Below are positions 18,942 through 29,996 of a stretch of 64,000 nt of DNA, in pieces (the first letter of the stretch is position 1; each line of letters starts with the position of its first letter). The position numbers and the translations under genes are program-made. Location: contig NW_005434611.1 in the NCBI RefSeq assembly GCF_000315625.1, forward strand, positions 1-64,000, in the 5' to 3' direction. This DNA is from Guillardia theta CCMP2712. Taxonomy: Eukaryota > Cryptophyceae > Pyrenomonadales > Geminigeraceae. Under the pieces are notes generated by a model. It saw only the letters and a list, made by a program, of their open reading frames with translations, had not been told where the DNA came from and did no database searches.

Positions 18942-21900
18942 TCAAGCTCGTGTCAAAATCTCCTGCAACGACTTGGGCATTGCTTGGCTCAGAACTATAC
19001 ACAAGTCACAACAACGATAGGATCGCTGCAAAGGCACTACCGGCTTGTTCGGAGCGGCTCGCACACCTGGCAGATGCTGGCAGCACTTGGATTTCGCAGA
19101 GAAGGAGATGTCTACGCAGATGTCAACTCCTCCCCGCATGTCGTCCTGCGATTATGCTCACCCCAAGTCGGTCTTGCTTGAGCAGTAGAGCGACTCGCCA
19201 CCCGAACTCAATTTCTTCTTGTGCAGGACAAAGATGTTGCACTTGGAGAGCTTACTCTGTCGTGCCAGGGTTCAGAATCAGGTATAAGAATGAGGAAACT
19301 GGTTTGCGAAAGAAGGCGAAAGTGGTGAAGGGAGGGACGGGAGGATGCGAGAAACCTCGATGAAAGAACTGTCCAAAGGAAAACCACTCAAGCCCGAGAC
19401 CGCCTAATCCAATGTCAACAAACAAACTCCTGGGATTCATCAAGCTGGTATGTACCTGATTTGCAGCTGGAATCGACTGCCACAATTGCGGGTACTCCGG
19501 CCCATTAATCCTTCCATTCTCAGACTGTACACTTACTCAGGCAAACATACGTCTCTACCAGTATTATGCAAGACCAAAAACAGAGAAACAGCAGCAGAAA
19601 GCAAAGACACCAGGGCAATTCACTATACCAGGATCACTTCGAGAGGGATGGTATCCTTGAAATAATAAATTCCAGTTGCGTTCTTGATGGCAACCTGCAG
19701 GCCCAATGAAGGAGTGGCTGGAGAGGTCTTGTCCTCCTTGCAAGTCATCGCAAGCGAAACTGTCTGACTTTGACCAACGGTGAGGGTTGGAACCTGGTGA
19801 ACAATTCATTGTCTGCCAACATATGTACCACGCCATCGCCATCTCCATCTACCTGGAGTGCAACCGCATTCGTCAAACCAAAAAAATTCTTGTTGAATTG
19901 AATGGCAAAACCGCTCAGCGGACCAGCAGCAGAAATATTCTTAAACTGAAGCTCATACGAGATTTTGCCACCAGATCGCACGAGAATGCCATCTACAGCC
20001 ATTCCTCCTCCCTTGTCGGCAGTAAGGAGAGAGTTCATCTTGGCGGGAAGAGAATGAGAACCGACCATGTCGACCGAGGGTGTGCTTGTGGGTTGGAATG
20101 AAAGGTCGCTCATCAGGTCCAGCAAATCGTTGACAACTGGCTGCTGGGCTTTAGGCTGTGACGGCGCGCTGGAAGAAAGATCTCCTCCTAGCAAGTCCAT
20201 CACGTCCATCACCGCTCCAGATGTATTAGTGGACTGTTGGGTAGGTTGCTTTCTCGTCATCGCTGCAGGGGCGTCAGGTTTGGGTTCATCACAAGCACTG
20301 CACTGCGTGGAGTCGGCACGATTGCGGAGTGTGCATTGAGGGCAGTCCCATCCACCGTCGTCCTCTTGATCTTCCAAGCCCCAACCGCCAATCGCTGGCT
20401 CCTTGGCCCTGGAAACAGCTTGTCGTCCCGTGTTAACTAGAAAGCTCGAAGTGGGCTTGTGATATACGGAAGCCAAGCTACTTATCTGGTGGAGAAGCAG
20501 ATCTAGAAGCTGGTTGTCAACTTTTTGCGGATCGTATTGCACCGTGGAATGTTCTGCCAGGACTATGATCTTTGCCTTCTCCGGGTCTGTACTAAGCAAT
20601 CTCCAGTAAATGTACCCGCGATCTCGAAGGTCAGGATTGTTGCTTTTGGTCGTCGCTAGTTGCAAAATTTCTTTCACCGTCCCTTGCGTGTTGGAAGGTC
20701 GCTTGAGGAACAGCTTCACAGTAGCAGTTAGAAGCTGAAGCTGCACATCAACATCCAGATCTGCAAATTCCTCGATGAAAGCCTCCAACAACTCCTTTGC
20801 ATTCTCAATCCGCTCAGCATATTGACCGATGATCCATATCAAGGCCCCTTTGGCCTCAGGGTGTTCCAGGCTGCCAAACAAAAGTCAAATGATTTCAAGT
20901 GACAAATTAAAATGAAAATACCTTTCAAGATTCTCACACAGTGTCCCTATAACGCTCTCATACTGATTAGGATACTTCCGAAATATATCCTTAATGACAA
21001 CAATGCTTTCTTGAACCACGTAGGAGACCTTAGTTTGTATCAAATCCAGCAAGATAGCTACACATCGCTCTGCACATCTTTCGATCTTCAAAGCACATTT
21101 TCCAATCGCACGAACTGCCTTCCTAACAAAATCTACATCCACCTCAGCAAATGCATATTCTTTAAGTTCCAAAAGAACTTGCTCGACTGTTCTTTCGTTT
21201 GCCAACATGACCATCACATCCACCTTCTCAACCTTAACGTAGGTGGGATCATTGTACTTGCAGAAAAAAACCTTGATATCGTTTGCAAGTATGTTGGGCC
21301 TTCTTGAGCAGATCAGCTGAATGTTTCGCAAAGCAACATACTGAATTTCGGGCTCAGATGCCAGCAGAGTGACAAGAGGAGGGGAGAGTTTTTTGATGTA
21401 AGTCTTAACTGATTCAGCATTGGTACACAATTGCAAGCAACCCAAAACGACTTTGACTGCTGATAGAACAACTGCTGCATTGGCGTGCTGAAGCCTTGGT
21501 ATGACCCGTTCAATAATGCTCTCTGCTTCCTTCGCGTCTGACGGACGGTAAGTCGAGATGGCATCCAGAATGTACACTTGACCCCACTCAGTGCATTCGT
21601 TCAAAGCGCTCAACAATTTCATCAAAGCCTCTGGCGCAAAAGTGAAGATGTCGCTCATACCGCTTGCTTCTGCAATCTCAGTTAAACTTGCAACAGCATT
21701 GGCCACTACAGTTGGATTAGGATCTGAGATCAAGCCAATGAGAAGGTCGAGAAAGCCTTGCTCCTTTACCAAATCAGGATTGATGTCATAAAGCTTCGCA
21801 ACGCACATTGCAGCTGTCTTTCTCACGTATGGATCCTCGTCTTTAAGCGTCTTTAAGAGAGGATTTGTGAGGTACTCAGTGATTTGTTCGACGCGAATGC

Positions 21901-22234
21901 ACCCCATAGTTCGTACTGCCAAAGCTCTTATCAATGGATTGCTATCTGATGCATCCTTTACAAAAGTGTTGACCGCCAAGATGGCTAGATCTGGCTGAGC
22001 CTTCGCATAGTTGATGAGATACAAGTAAACTAGTTTCTTCAGCTCCACATTTGGGGTTTGCATACAGTTACAAACATCGGGAAACAGCATGGAGACGTCT
22101 TTTCCAACAGTCATTGCAGCAATCACCTTCTTTACAGCTTCTTTCTGCTTTGACTTATCATTTGTGTGCAGTTCTTCCTTGAGTTCATGTATCTCCCCTC
22201 TCTTAGTGGTCTGAAAATATTTCGCATCCGACAT
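18942..22234 (-). CDS. AP-1/AP-2 complex subunit beta (beta-adaptin) with a zinc finger in the hinge
   Basis: Exon 1 is 22234-20922, exon 2 20870-19853, exon 3 19793-19629, exon 4 19524-19456. Further short exons at about 19256-19162 and 19139-18942 encode the end of the ear, and one or two junctions there are not resolved. Residues 1 to about 590 are the helical-repeat trunk (start [31 protein letters not shown]-like core, LDAISTYRP). The hinge has DLLGGDL and DLLDLMSD motifs that could bind clathrin. The ear begins near [12 protein letters not shown], and its platform part contains [15 protein letters not shown] and [11 protein letters not shown]. The protein sorts cargo into clathrin coats at the trans-Golgi or plasma membrane. 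Unusual: [10 protein letters not shown]-x6-CSAC at about residues 610-635 is a RanBP2/NZF-type finger that I do not know from other beta-adaptins. Confidence 0.9.
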
Positions 22235-23052
22235 CTTTCAGTTTGATGTGACCACGCCAGGACAATTGAGATTCTGGTTCTTCAAAATTCCATCGGATCT
22301 GCGTCAAACCTGTACCAAGAAAACGAGAAGAAAGATCATCAGATCTGCAGTCATGCAAGGGCTGGAATACAGCCAACAAATCATGTTGTGATTCGCAACC
22401 CATAAGTCGGAAGCTAATCATATTCTCATTCGAGTGCTAAACATTGGCAGGTGGGAAACTCCAGAAAACGAGTAGTCAGCCACAAAGCGAGAGCAATGTC
22501 TGTGTTCCTGAACTGACTAATTCACGACTACCTTTATCGAAACGAAGAATCGCCAATGCAAGGATGAAACTAACTCCGCTGCGAATACACGATTTTTATC
22601 ATAAGCACTACTGTGTTGACATTCGCATGATCAAATATTGTTCCTACGTATCAGAAATAAGCATGGCGACTAAGGAGGCAGGGGTTTATGGCGGGGCAGG
22701 GGGGCAAATGCAGGAATAGGATAAGACAGATGCCACATCTTGGGAAGGTTGGGGAGTGAAGATAGGGAAGATAGGGAAGATAGGGAAGATAAGGAGACAG
22801 GGAACAGAAGAGGGACAGGGAGGATAGGGAGGATAGGGAGGATGGTGATGGGTGAGAGTTGTGAGCGGGGAAGGAGGAACATGAACTATAACATCTACTG
22901 CACAAGAATGACACAACATCAATCGCGCGCCGCGTATGTGGAAGGTGGTCGTTATATCGGTTACAGATCCGCTGTCATTCCGTTTCATCGGAGTTACAAT
23001 TCTGAACATAGCGGTTATCTATCGTTACGTTTGCGTCATATAGGGCGCGGGC
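22235..23052. other. intergenic, between divergent genes
   Basis: No coding signal on either strand. It holds the two opposite promoters (beta-adaptin minus, mitochondrial-type protein plus). A short purine repeat, gaagatagg units at about 22754-22800 followed by aggatagg units to 22842, is the only structure. Confidence 0.6.
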
Positions 23053-24108
23053 ATGGGGTCCCTTGTGAAGCATGTAGCGCAAAGAGGCAGAGAAGCGAGC
23101 AGAAAGATGCAGAGAACCCTCTCGTCGCAACTCAGACCTCTAGCCTACACCACGTTGACTCCTTCCTTCTCTTCCGACTCGTTTTGCGCCCCTCTCTTGG
23201 TTCGGGGATGCTTGCCCACAAAAAGTCGCTTCAGCACCAGTGGCAATTGCAGACAATCTTTGTCATGTCCAACTGTTCCATCGAACCTTCTCCGCTGCTG
23301 TTCGACACTGCGCGGGACTGCATGTGATTGGCGTGCCATGTCCTCGTCAGGAAAGAGTGTTGAAGTTGGAGATGACTATGAGAAAGGACAGGATGATCCA
23401 ACGTCCATTCTTGAAGTGCAGATGCCGTTTGGACATGACGAGAATGTGGATTTAGCCAAGCAGCTTGGAATATACAAGGTGAAAATGAAAGAAGAAGGCT
23501 TCGGAATGTTCTTATCTCACACCCTTTACAGGTGTATGAATATAGTGACGGAGATGCGATCTCCCGAATCACCATGTCCTTTCAAAAGGTTTCTCTTCGC
23601 CTTTGGTATTTTCGCCTTTGATTCCATTTAGAGGGGGAATCTTTCTGCAGATGTGCAAACACTTGAAGCATTCTGTGCAGCGGAAGCAAAGAGCATGACG
23701 CAACGAGTTGAAGGGTGCTCGATTTCTACTGTTGCATTTCCAGAAGATGTCACGAAACACTTTAACGATATTAAGGTTCTTCATTAATATTGCTCGTCGA
23801 TGCTCTCCGTGTCCTTATGAATGAATGATGCTTTCTCCTCAGGTTCCTTTCCTTGCTCAAGCTTTTCGGACAAATTCAGATCGCATCTCTGATAGTCTGG
23901 TCTTCTTCTTCGAAACGCCAGGAGGTGCTTTCACTCTCTTCTTCTCCTTGTTCTAGTTTTCTCTTTCGCCGTGCATAGACTGCATGCTTATACCCCATCA
24001 TCCCTTGTCCTCTGACTCTGCTTTCACAAAGGCTTCTGGTCCATTGGGTGGTACGTGCCGGCTGAACTCTTCTCGAAGGTTATCCGACTCAGGATTTATG
24101 TGACCTAG
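23053..24108 (+). CDS. unrecognised protein with an organelle-type presequence (5 exons, 261 aa)
   Basis: Exons 23053-23478, 23532-23588, 23632-23775, 23843-23924 and 24032-24108 join without frame conflict. The first 95 residues are rich in Arg, Ser, Thr and Leu with almost no acids (MGSLVKHVAQRGREASRKM and on), as expected for a mitochondrial or plastid presequence. A conserved-looking soluble domain follows: SILEVQMPFGHDENVDLAKQ, VYEYSDGDAISR, ADVQTLEAFCAAEA, then SDSLVFFFETPGGFWSIGWY and a stop after IRLRIYVT. I do not recognise the family. The regular exon phases and GT-AG borders make it a real gene. Another ATG at 23338 (MSSSGKS) would give a short form without the presequence. Confidence 0.7.
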
Positions 24109-24179
24109 TGACAACTTGACGTGATGCCCAGGAACCGGATCTTTTCTTCTTCTTCCTTCAGTCTATAAAAGTGAAGCCA

Positions 24180-24620
24180 AGGCAGAGCGTATTTGCCCAA
24201 TAAAATATCTGGGCCACTCTCTACCGCGAGTGAGCTCTGCACACCGTCACTGGCACGCCGCGGCACCACGGTGGCTGCGGCAGCTAGCCTACAGTGGCAG
24301 GCTCCGAGTCCCAGTTTCAGTTCTACACATCCCTTTGTCGGAGCATCTATGGCAGCGAATCATGGGCAGCAAGGAGCTTGCTGCAGACTGCATTGCGGGA
24401 GCCAGTGAGCCTGGCCGGGGCCCGCCGGTGACACCGATGGCCGCTGCACAGGCTGTGGCGGCCCACAGGCCCGGCCCGGCGGCGGCCGCCGTGAGTAGTA
24501 GCAGTGATAAAATCCGAGTCCCCCTCAGTGAATTTAGGCAGTGGAGGCAGCAGTGTATTCCTAAGTATGCTCTTACTTTAAACCTACTACAGGGGCTGTA
24601 GGGGCGAATTGGCGCCAGCG
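24180..24620. repeat. GC-rich island 1
   Basis: Very GC-rich stretch, full of GGCCCGG, GCCGC, CACCG/CGGTG and CAGTG/CACTG words, in contrast to its flanks. ORFs in it are shadows. It resembles four other islands in the window (27230-27480, 33430-34320, 43790-44060, 58880-59400). Confidence 0.55.
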
Positions 24621-24703
24621 CGCGGGAAGGAGACGAGGAATGGGAAAGAAGCGAAGCTAAGCGGCGGGAGCAGGAGTGAGGCGAGAAGAGCATCGAGCAT
24701 GCG

Positions 24704-25927
24704 ATGAATGCGATGAAAGGTAGAGAGAAATCTATCAACAGCGTCAGGCTTAAAAGCATGAGTCGTCGATCCTCGGGGCCCCAACGGGCGCACAGCATGG
24801 AGGAGGATTTGGACGCAATTCTCACGGGACTTCAGCTATGCCCGGAGGTGGTCGCAGATGCCATCAGACAAAAATCCAGAGAAACATCAAAAGAGTCGTC
24901 ACACTTGTCTTCCTTTCCGTGAGACTGCTTCTTCTCGTTCTCACATCCTACTGACATCGGAAGCAGAGATGAGAATTCGTCGCCCCAGCAGTTTTCAAAC
25001 AAGAAAGCAGACACCAAAGAAGGGCAAGCCCTCGAGAAAGAGAAAAGCAATCCTTTCAAAGATGAAACTTCATCGTGGAAGCAAAGCACGAATGCAAAAC
25101 TCCTCGATTTGATGGCTTCTTATGATCAGGGGCAAAGTAAAAGCACCAAAAGAAAAGATTCCGATTTAAAGCCTTGCAAAGTATGCAAGTTTCTCTTCTT
25201 CCAGGACAAAAATGACGGGCAAGAGGGTGTATGCACAGCATGCAGGCTGAAGGAGAAAACCGCGACAATGGTCTTGTGTCTGCTGTGCGATTTTGCGCCA
25301 TGCTAACTGTCACGTTTGGCAGGTTGATATTGAAATATCTCAAGACTCGACCGCGGGAAACTGCACGCATATTGAATCCAAGTGGTTGCCATCATGCGAC
25401 TCCGTTTCCGCGAAGAACGAAGAATATTCCTCGATGTACAAGGCGCTCTTTGTCAGACATACACTTTTCGGCTTTTTCTTTTTCGGTTTCGTGTTGCTAT
25501 GTCCGTTAGTAACTGTTGGACGATGGTCCTACCTGTGGAGTCTGCCGAGACATTCACTCACAGCTTCTTCTGCGTCTTTTTCGTATTCTGCTCAGCCTCT
25601 CTTGCACTCCGAGGATGACAGTGAAGCAAAGAAGAATGCCACGGTTCAGGTCCTTGAGGTTGGCACTGCGCACATGACCTTGCTTCCTTTGTGATCCTGA
25701 CATTGTTTCAGGCTTCTGCTCCCCCAGACGGCAAAAATAAGCGGAAAAATAAGCGGAGGCCTGAGGAATTGGTCGTGAAGCCAAATATCACTTCTAACAC
25801 GCGCGGCAAATTCAGCGTCTTGAAATCACGTTGGTCAATCATACCAGTCAATGTGGCAAGACAGTTTATGAGATCTATCTTGTTTTCGTTTATGATTTTG
25901 GCTTTTGACGCTATTCTCTTTATTTAG
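24704..25927 (+). CDS. unrecognised cysteine-motif protein (4 exons, about 348 aa)
   Basis: Exons 24704-24894, 24967-25270, 25323-25658 and 25712-25927 join in phase. The N-terminal part is basic and has the short segment MEEDLDAILTGLQLCPEVV. Residues about 130-165 hold clustered cysteines: PCKVCKF, then 13 residues, then VCTACRL, a possible zinc-binding pair of CxxC knuckles. Exon 3 includes a hydrophobic run (FGFFFFGFVLLCPL) and may hide a further intron. The C-terminus is basic (KRKNKRRPEEL) and ends with a hydrophobic segment (FSFMILAFDAILFI), which suggests a membrane anchor. No family recognised. Alternative starts at 24716 and 24761 (MSRRSSGP) are possible. Confidence 0.55.
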
Positions 25928-26049
25928 CGACTGATTTGAAATATTTGGTCACTTCGTGTATGAATAAAAATTGCATCATGTTTATACAGCCTCTCCAGAC
26001 CTAAGACCAGCGGTGAGTTTGAACTATACTGTCCAAGCCGCTGTTTTAA

Positions 26050-27208
26050 GGGGAGACTAACGCAGACCAAATTCAATTTCGCAAATCTTGAAATAATTCG
26101 TTACGTGAAACGGTTTGAAACATAAATATTTGTATTCTGAGAGCTCAATATAACATCCAATATCCAATTTTACCCTCATTTTCTTCGCGTTACAAGAAGA
26201 TGCTGCCAAGGCGCTAGCTACCGACGCACAGAAGGACGGAGGAGGTTGAGATCCTCCAGTTTTCCTTTGCAGAAAGCAAGGCTATCATGTGTACTAACCG
26301 GGTTGTGTATACCATACCAAAGGAATCGACGGTTCTCAATGCATAGTATCCCTTGCGAGTGAAATAACGTGCAGCTCTGTACGACTCCATTCCTTTGATA
26401 CAATGCAGTTTAATCAGTACTCCATCAATGGCACCGATGCATCTATCAAAAACGCCACGAGAATATTTCATCTTGAAGCCTGTGGCGATGCTTTGCAAAG
26501 CATTCGTGTCCTTCAAATCAGGATATCTGATGCGCAAGGGACGGTCACAATTCGAGATGGCCACAAGTACTTCATTCTTGCGCACAATCAGAGACTCAAT
26601 GGAAGTGATGAATCTTTAAATATGAGCCACCTGCCAGCCATCTGATTATCATGGACAGTTTCAACTCCGCCGTGATACACCCATATGGACTGCCCCTCCT
26701 TCCATGTTCCTCTTTGCCAGTAATATCATTACGAATGAGAGACAAAAGATGTTAGAATGCAGTGCGAGACATTCGATAGAATATACGAAATTGATAGTCA
26801 CTGAAAGTTCTTTGAAACTCGTACCAATCAAGCCTCTTCCTGCTCATATTCCTCTTCGTCCAGTTGCCGATCCTGTTCCCTTTCCGAAGATGTCTCTTCT
26901 TCTGCGGTGGACCTAAGGTCTCAGTTTCGTCACTGGACGATTCGGAAATGGTTTCTTCTCCATCACTGCAGGTAAATTCATAATCATCCGACCCATCATT
27001 GATGGGTATGTTATCCACCAGCGACATGCCCGTCCCGCCTTCCATGGCAGGGAGGGGCGACGAAATTCGGAAATTGCAAACGCATCGTTTGAAATTCAAA
27101 TATAATGAACTTTTAGTTTGATTTCAATTTGCTTTTTCGACCTCGAGCACGAGTTGACTTAAAATTAGTACCAGAATGAAATTGAATTTGGTCTGCGTTA
27201 GTCTCCCC
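26050..27208 (-). mobile_element. PIF/Harbinger DNA transposon, complete ends, dead transposase
   Basis: Perfect 31-base terminal inverted repeats: GGGGAGACTAACGC... at 26050-26080 and its reverse complement at 27178-27208. They are flanked by the direct trinucleotide TAA (26047-26049 and 27209-27211), the 3-bp target duplication typical of PIF/Harbinger. The 1,159-base body contains transposase remains on the minus strand. The intact ends would still be recognised by an active transposase elsewhere. Confidence 0.93.
26214..27077 (-). pseudogene. PIF/Harbinger transposase (DDE_Tnp_4 type), disrupted
   Basis: The N-terminal block (27077-26752) starts MEGGTGMSLVD and ends YRMSRTAF at a TAA. 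The same frame then continues with typical Harbinger sequence (SLIRNDITGKEEHGR, IIRWLAGGSYLKIHHFH). The core block (26585-26214) contains GAIDGVLIKLHC, the first catalytic Asp region, and YFTRKGYYALR. The second catalytic Asp (STHDSLAFCKGKL) is in another frame near 26300-26250. At least one internal stop and two frame shifts are visible. The myb-like second Harbinger protein is not present. Confidence 0.85.
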
Positions 27209-27229
27209 TAAGCCAATTCTGACCGTCGG

Positions 27230-28086
27230 TCGCATTGCCGCTTATAGTCCGACACTGATGACTGTGGAAAGTGCGGTAATCCGAGCCACTGACAGTGAGG
27301 CATCATGCCGCAGTGCGGTAGTCCATCCGAGCGCCCCCCGGCGGCGGCCGCCCGGCCGAGTCACTTGACTCGCACAGCGGCACTGTGAACTTGCCAGTTG
27401 GAAGCCCGGCCCGGCCCGGCCGGTGCCGGCCCGATCCGGGATGGTATTCGCCGCTTGGCTCGCGGGCAGTGCCCAGGGGGTGGGTGGTTCAAGCGGTTAC
27501 TATGTGTAACGGTGGCGTGTTGAGAATTTGAAAATTCCAAATGTAGCCAAGCACAAGGCAAAGAGCAATGTGAACAGGCAGCGGCGAGAGTAGAAGATGG
27601 GGGCAAGAAGAACACGAGAAACCAGAGAATCTATGAACTAACATGGTTGACTTCAATTATCTCAGAAGATACGCAATGGACACTCTAATGCAACTGTTGT
27701 TCTTTTGGGGTTTTGATATGAACCGACAAGGCATGATTCATCAGAAAAAATATGAGCCATTTGTGAAGAATAGATGCCAAAGAGCTGTTGTTGTTCATGA
27801 TTTCAGAAAATTTTGTTTCAATAATAGTATATTCATCAATAGATATGCAGGTTAATTACGAAATTTGATCATCTCTCAGAAACTGCTTGAAAGAAATGAT
27901 GCGTTTTCAACCAGGAAAGCAACACAATTACAGGGTATCTAACATGTCGCAGGTGACATCAGATTTAAGTTTGTATTTGGAACTACCCGAAATCAGAAAG
28001 ACACAATTTGTATGAAATTTGTAAGTGATGAAAGAAGACTTCTGTTTGAGAGAACTGACGCGCACTTTTAGCTTCGTGTTTTTTGA
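27230..28086. other. GC-rich island 2 followed by AT-rich intergenic DNA upstream of the Myb gene
   Basis: 27230-27480 is GC-rich with nested GGCCCGGCC words. 27490-28080 is AT-rich, with only short ORFs lacking coding character. The promoter of the Myb gene must lie here. No further structure seen. Confidence 0.5.
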
Positions 28087-29838
28087 ATGAGTTCTTCCCT
28101 TTCTTCATCGGGCTTTTATTCCCGCATGTATCACACTGACACTCAAGCAACGAACAAGAACAACAACTCCAAGACCGTCAAGGCAGCGCAAAGATCTGCT
28201 CCCAAGGGAATGTGGACCAAAGAAGAGGACGAAACTGTTATCCGCCTGGTCGAGCTCTATGGGCCCACAAGGTTATTCTCTTCGCCTCTGCCTGTCCCCT
28301 CCTGATCAGCGGATCAGGTGGGCGTCCATCGCTTCGAACCTTCCTGGGCGGAACGGGAAGCAATGCAGAGAGCGATGGCACAACCAATTGGACCCAGCCA
28401 TTAAGAAGGAAAGTTGGACGGAGGAGGAAGACCGTATTCTGATGCAAGCCCATGCTGAGGTGCTCTGCCCTACTTGCTGCTCTTCCTTACGAGAGTCTCA
28501 GCTGGGAAGTGCTTGGGTGGAAATCTCCAAGCGTCTGCCCGGGAGGACCGACAACGCGATCAAGAACAGATGGAATTCATCGATGAGTGAGTGATTAGAT
28601 GCCGAGCTTTCACTCATCTCGTCGCAGGAAAGAGATTCATGGCCGCGGAAGAGTTTGCCAAGAAAGATCCTCCGAAACCTGCAGGTTTATCTCTTCTTGC
28701 ATATGCAAGGCAGCTGGGTTGATGGCCTTGCAGACACTTGCAGCAAAGTGAAGAAGGAAGACAAGAGAATTGAGGAGAAGAATTTGCCAGTAGCCAACAA
28801 CAGGATCAACCCCCCCAACTCGAACTCCAAGGACCTCAAGGTCTCCCGCTGCCTCTCTCCCTTGTCGATAATTGATTTCTTTTCAGGAGTCGAATGTTTC
28901 CTCCAAGCTCACGACAACTTGCCGTCCTATCGCCGTGCTCAATGCGTCTTCTGTGCGATCGAAGCGGCGGAAGCTGGAAGACAGCGAGGTGAGAGGAAGA
29001 CCTCTCTTTCCTGCTCTGCCTTGACATCAACCAGGTCGAGACGCTTGGGAGCATCTTAGGCTCCACTCCGAACCCTGCGAAAATTCTCTTCTCGCCGGAA
29101 GAGCACAGAAGCAGTTCCTCCTCTGCGCTGGACGACACCGTCATGTCAGACCAACCCACCATCTTCATTAAGAACGAGACAAGCTCCATTCACTCGCCGA
29201 CTTCTGCTGAGTCTCCTTCTGCTGACTGTCGACCTCGTGAGTCGAAACTTCCACCTGCTGGTTCAGCTGATGTCTTTTCAGGTCAAATCTTCCCTCCCTC
29301 GGCAGAGAAGGACAGCAGCGACCTCGAGAACCTCACCACGCACACCCCGAAGTGTTCCTCTCTCCATCCCGGCGCTGGCTTTCTCTCAAGGTTCTGCTGT
29401 CTCCTCTCCTGACTGATCTCCTGACCTTGCCTCCCAGCGTGAAGCGAGGGAGGCATGACCTGTTCGAGGCCGGCGGCCTCTTCTCCCCTTCCACCTTCTT
29501 TCGTTCTCCTGTGGCCGAGAGTCCCTCGAGCGTAAGCTGTTATCCTCCTCCTCCTCCTACACCTCTGCACACCCGCACTGACCTCCTCGCAGCGAGCTCA
29601 GGCGAAGGGATCGAGGAAGAGACCGCTGGTGTCTCCCAGCGCAGGTGAGGGGAAAGTGGTTTGATGGGCAATTGCTGAGTGCGATTAGATGTCCGTCGCC
29701 CCATCCTCTTCTCCCCGTCGGAGGAAGTACCAGGAGCGGACCAGGTGAGAGGCGGGAGGGGAGGGAGAAAGAGGCTGAGGCAGCCGCAAGGTCCCATGCT
29801 TCTCCTCGCTGCTTCTCGACTCTGCACAGAAGCATTGA
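28087..29838 (+). CDS. MYB: R2R3 Myb transcription factor of the animal c-Myb type (12 exons)
   Basis: Exons: 28087-28271, 28318-28459, 28502-28586, 28628-28684, 28734-28840, 28887-28988, 29035-29236, 29282-29390, 29438-29531, 29593-29644, 29689-29744 and a last one from 29830. Residues 40-145 form two Myb repeats: [40 protein letters not shown], then [16 protein letters not shown] and [17 protein letters not shown]. These are the DNA-contacting helices of c-Myb repeats 2 and 3, including QCRERW and DNAIKN. The remainder is low complexity, Ser/Pro-rich, with LFSPS-type motifs repeated near the C-terminus (possible CDK sites). Nuclear transcription regulator by family. The last exon is short and less certain. 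Convergent with the ammonium transporter, about 158 bases between stops. Confidence 0.9.
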
Positions 29839-29996
29839 AGACTGCAGAGTGCGCATGATCCAGGAAAGGAACGAGTGAAGGGCCTTCAAGTTCAGAGAAA
29901 TTTGCTTACGTTAAACAACATTCTTGATCGCTCCAATAATGTACACGCCTCTTGTTCTTTGCAGTCAGATGAAACCATTGCCCTCTCCCTGCTGCT

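Noticed and set aside
19140-19161. A 16-base intron near the end of the beta-adaptin gene
   Set aside because: Too short to splice. The junction in this stretch remains unresolved, so I did not force one.
18726-19181. A plus-strand frame that resembled a PUB domain ([13 protein letters not shown])
   Set aside because: It is the antisense of the last beta-adaptin exons, and the minus-strand frame gives the expected adaptin C-terminus.
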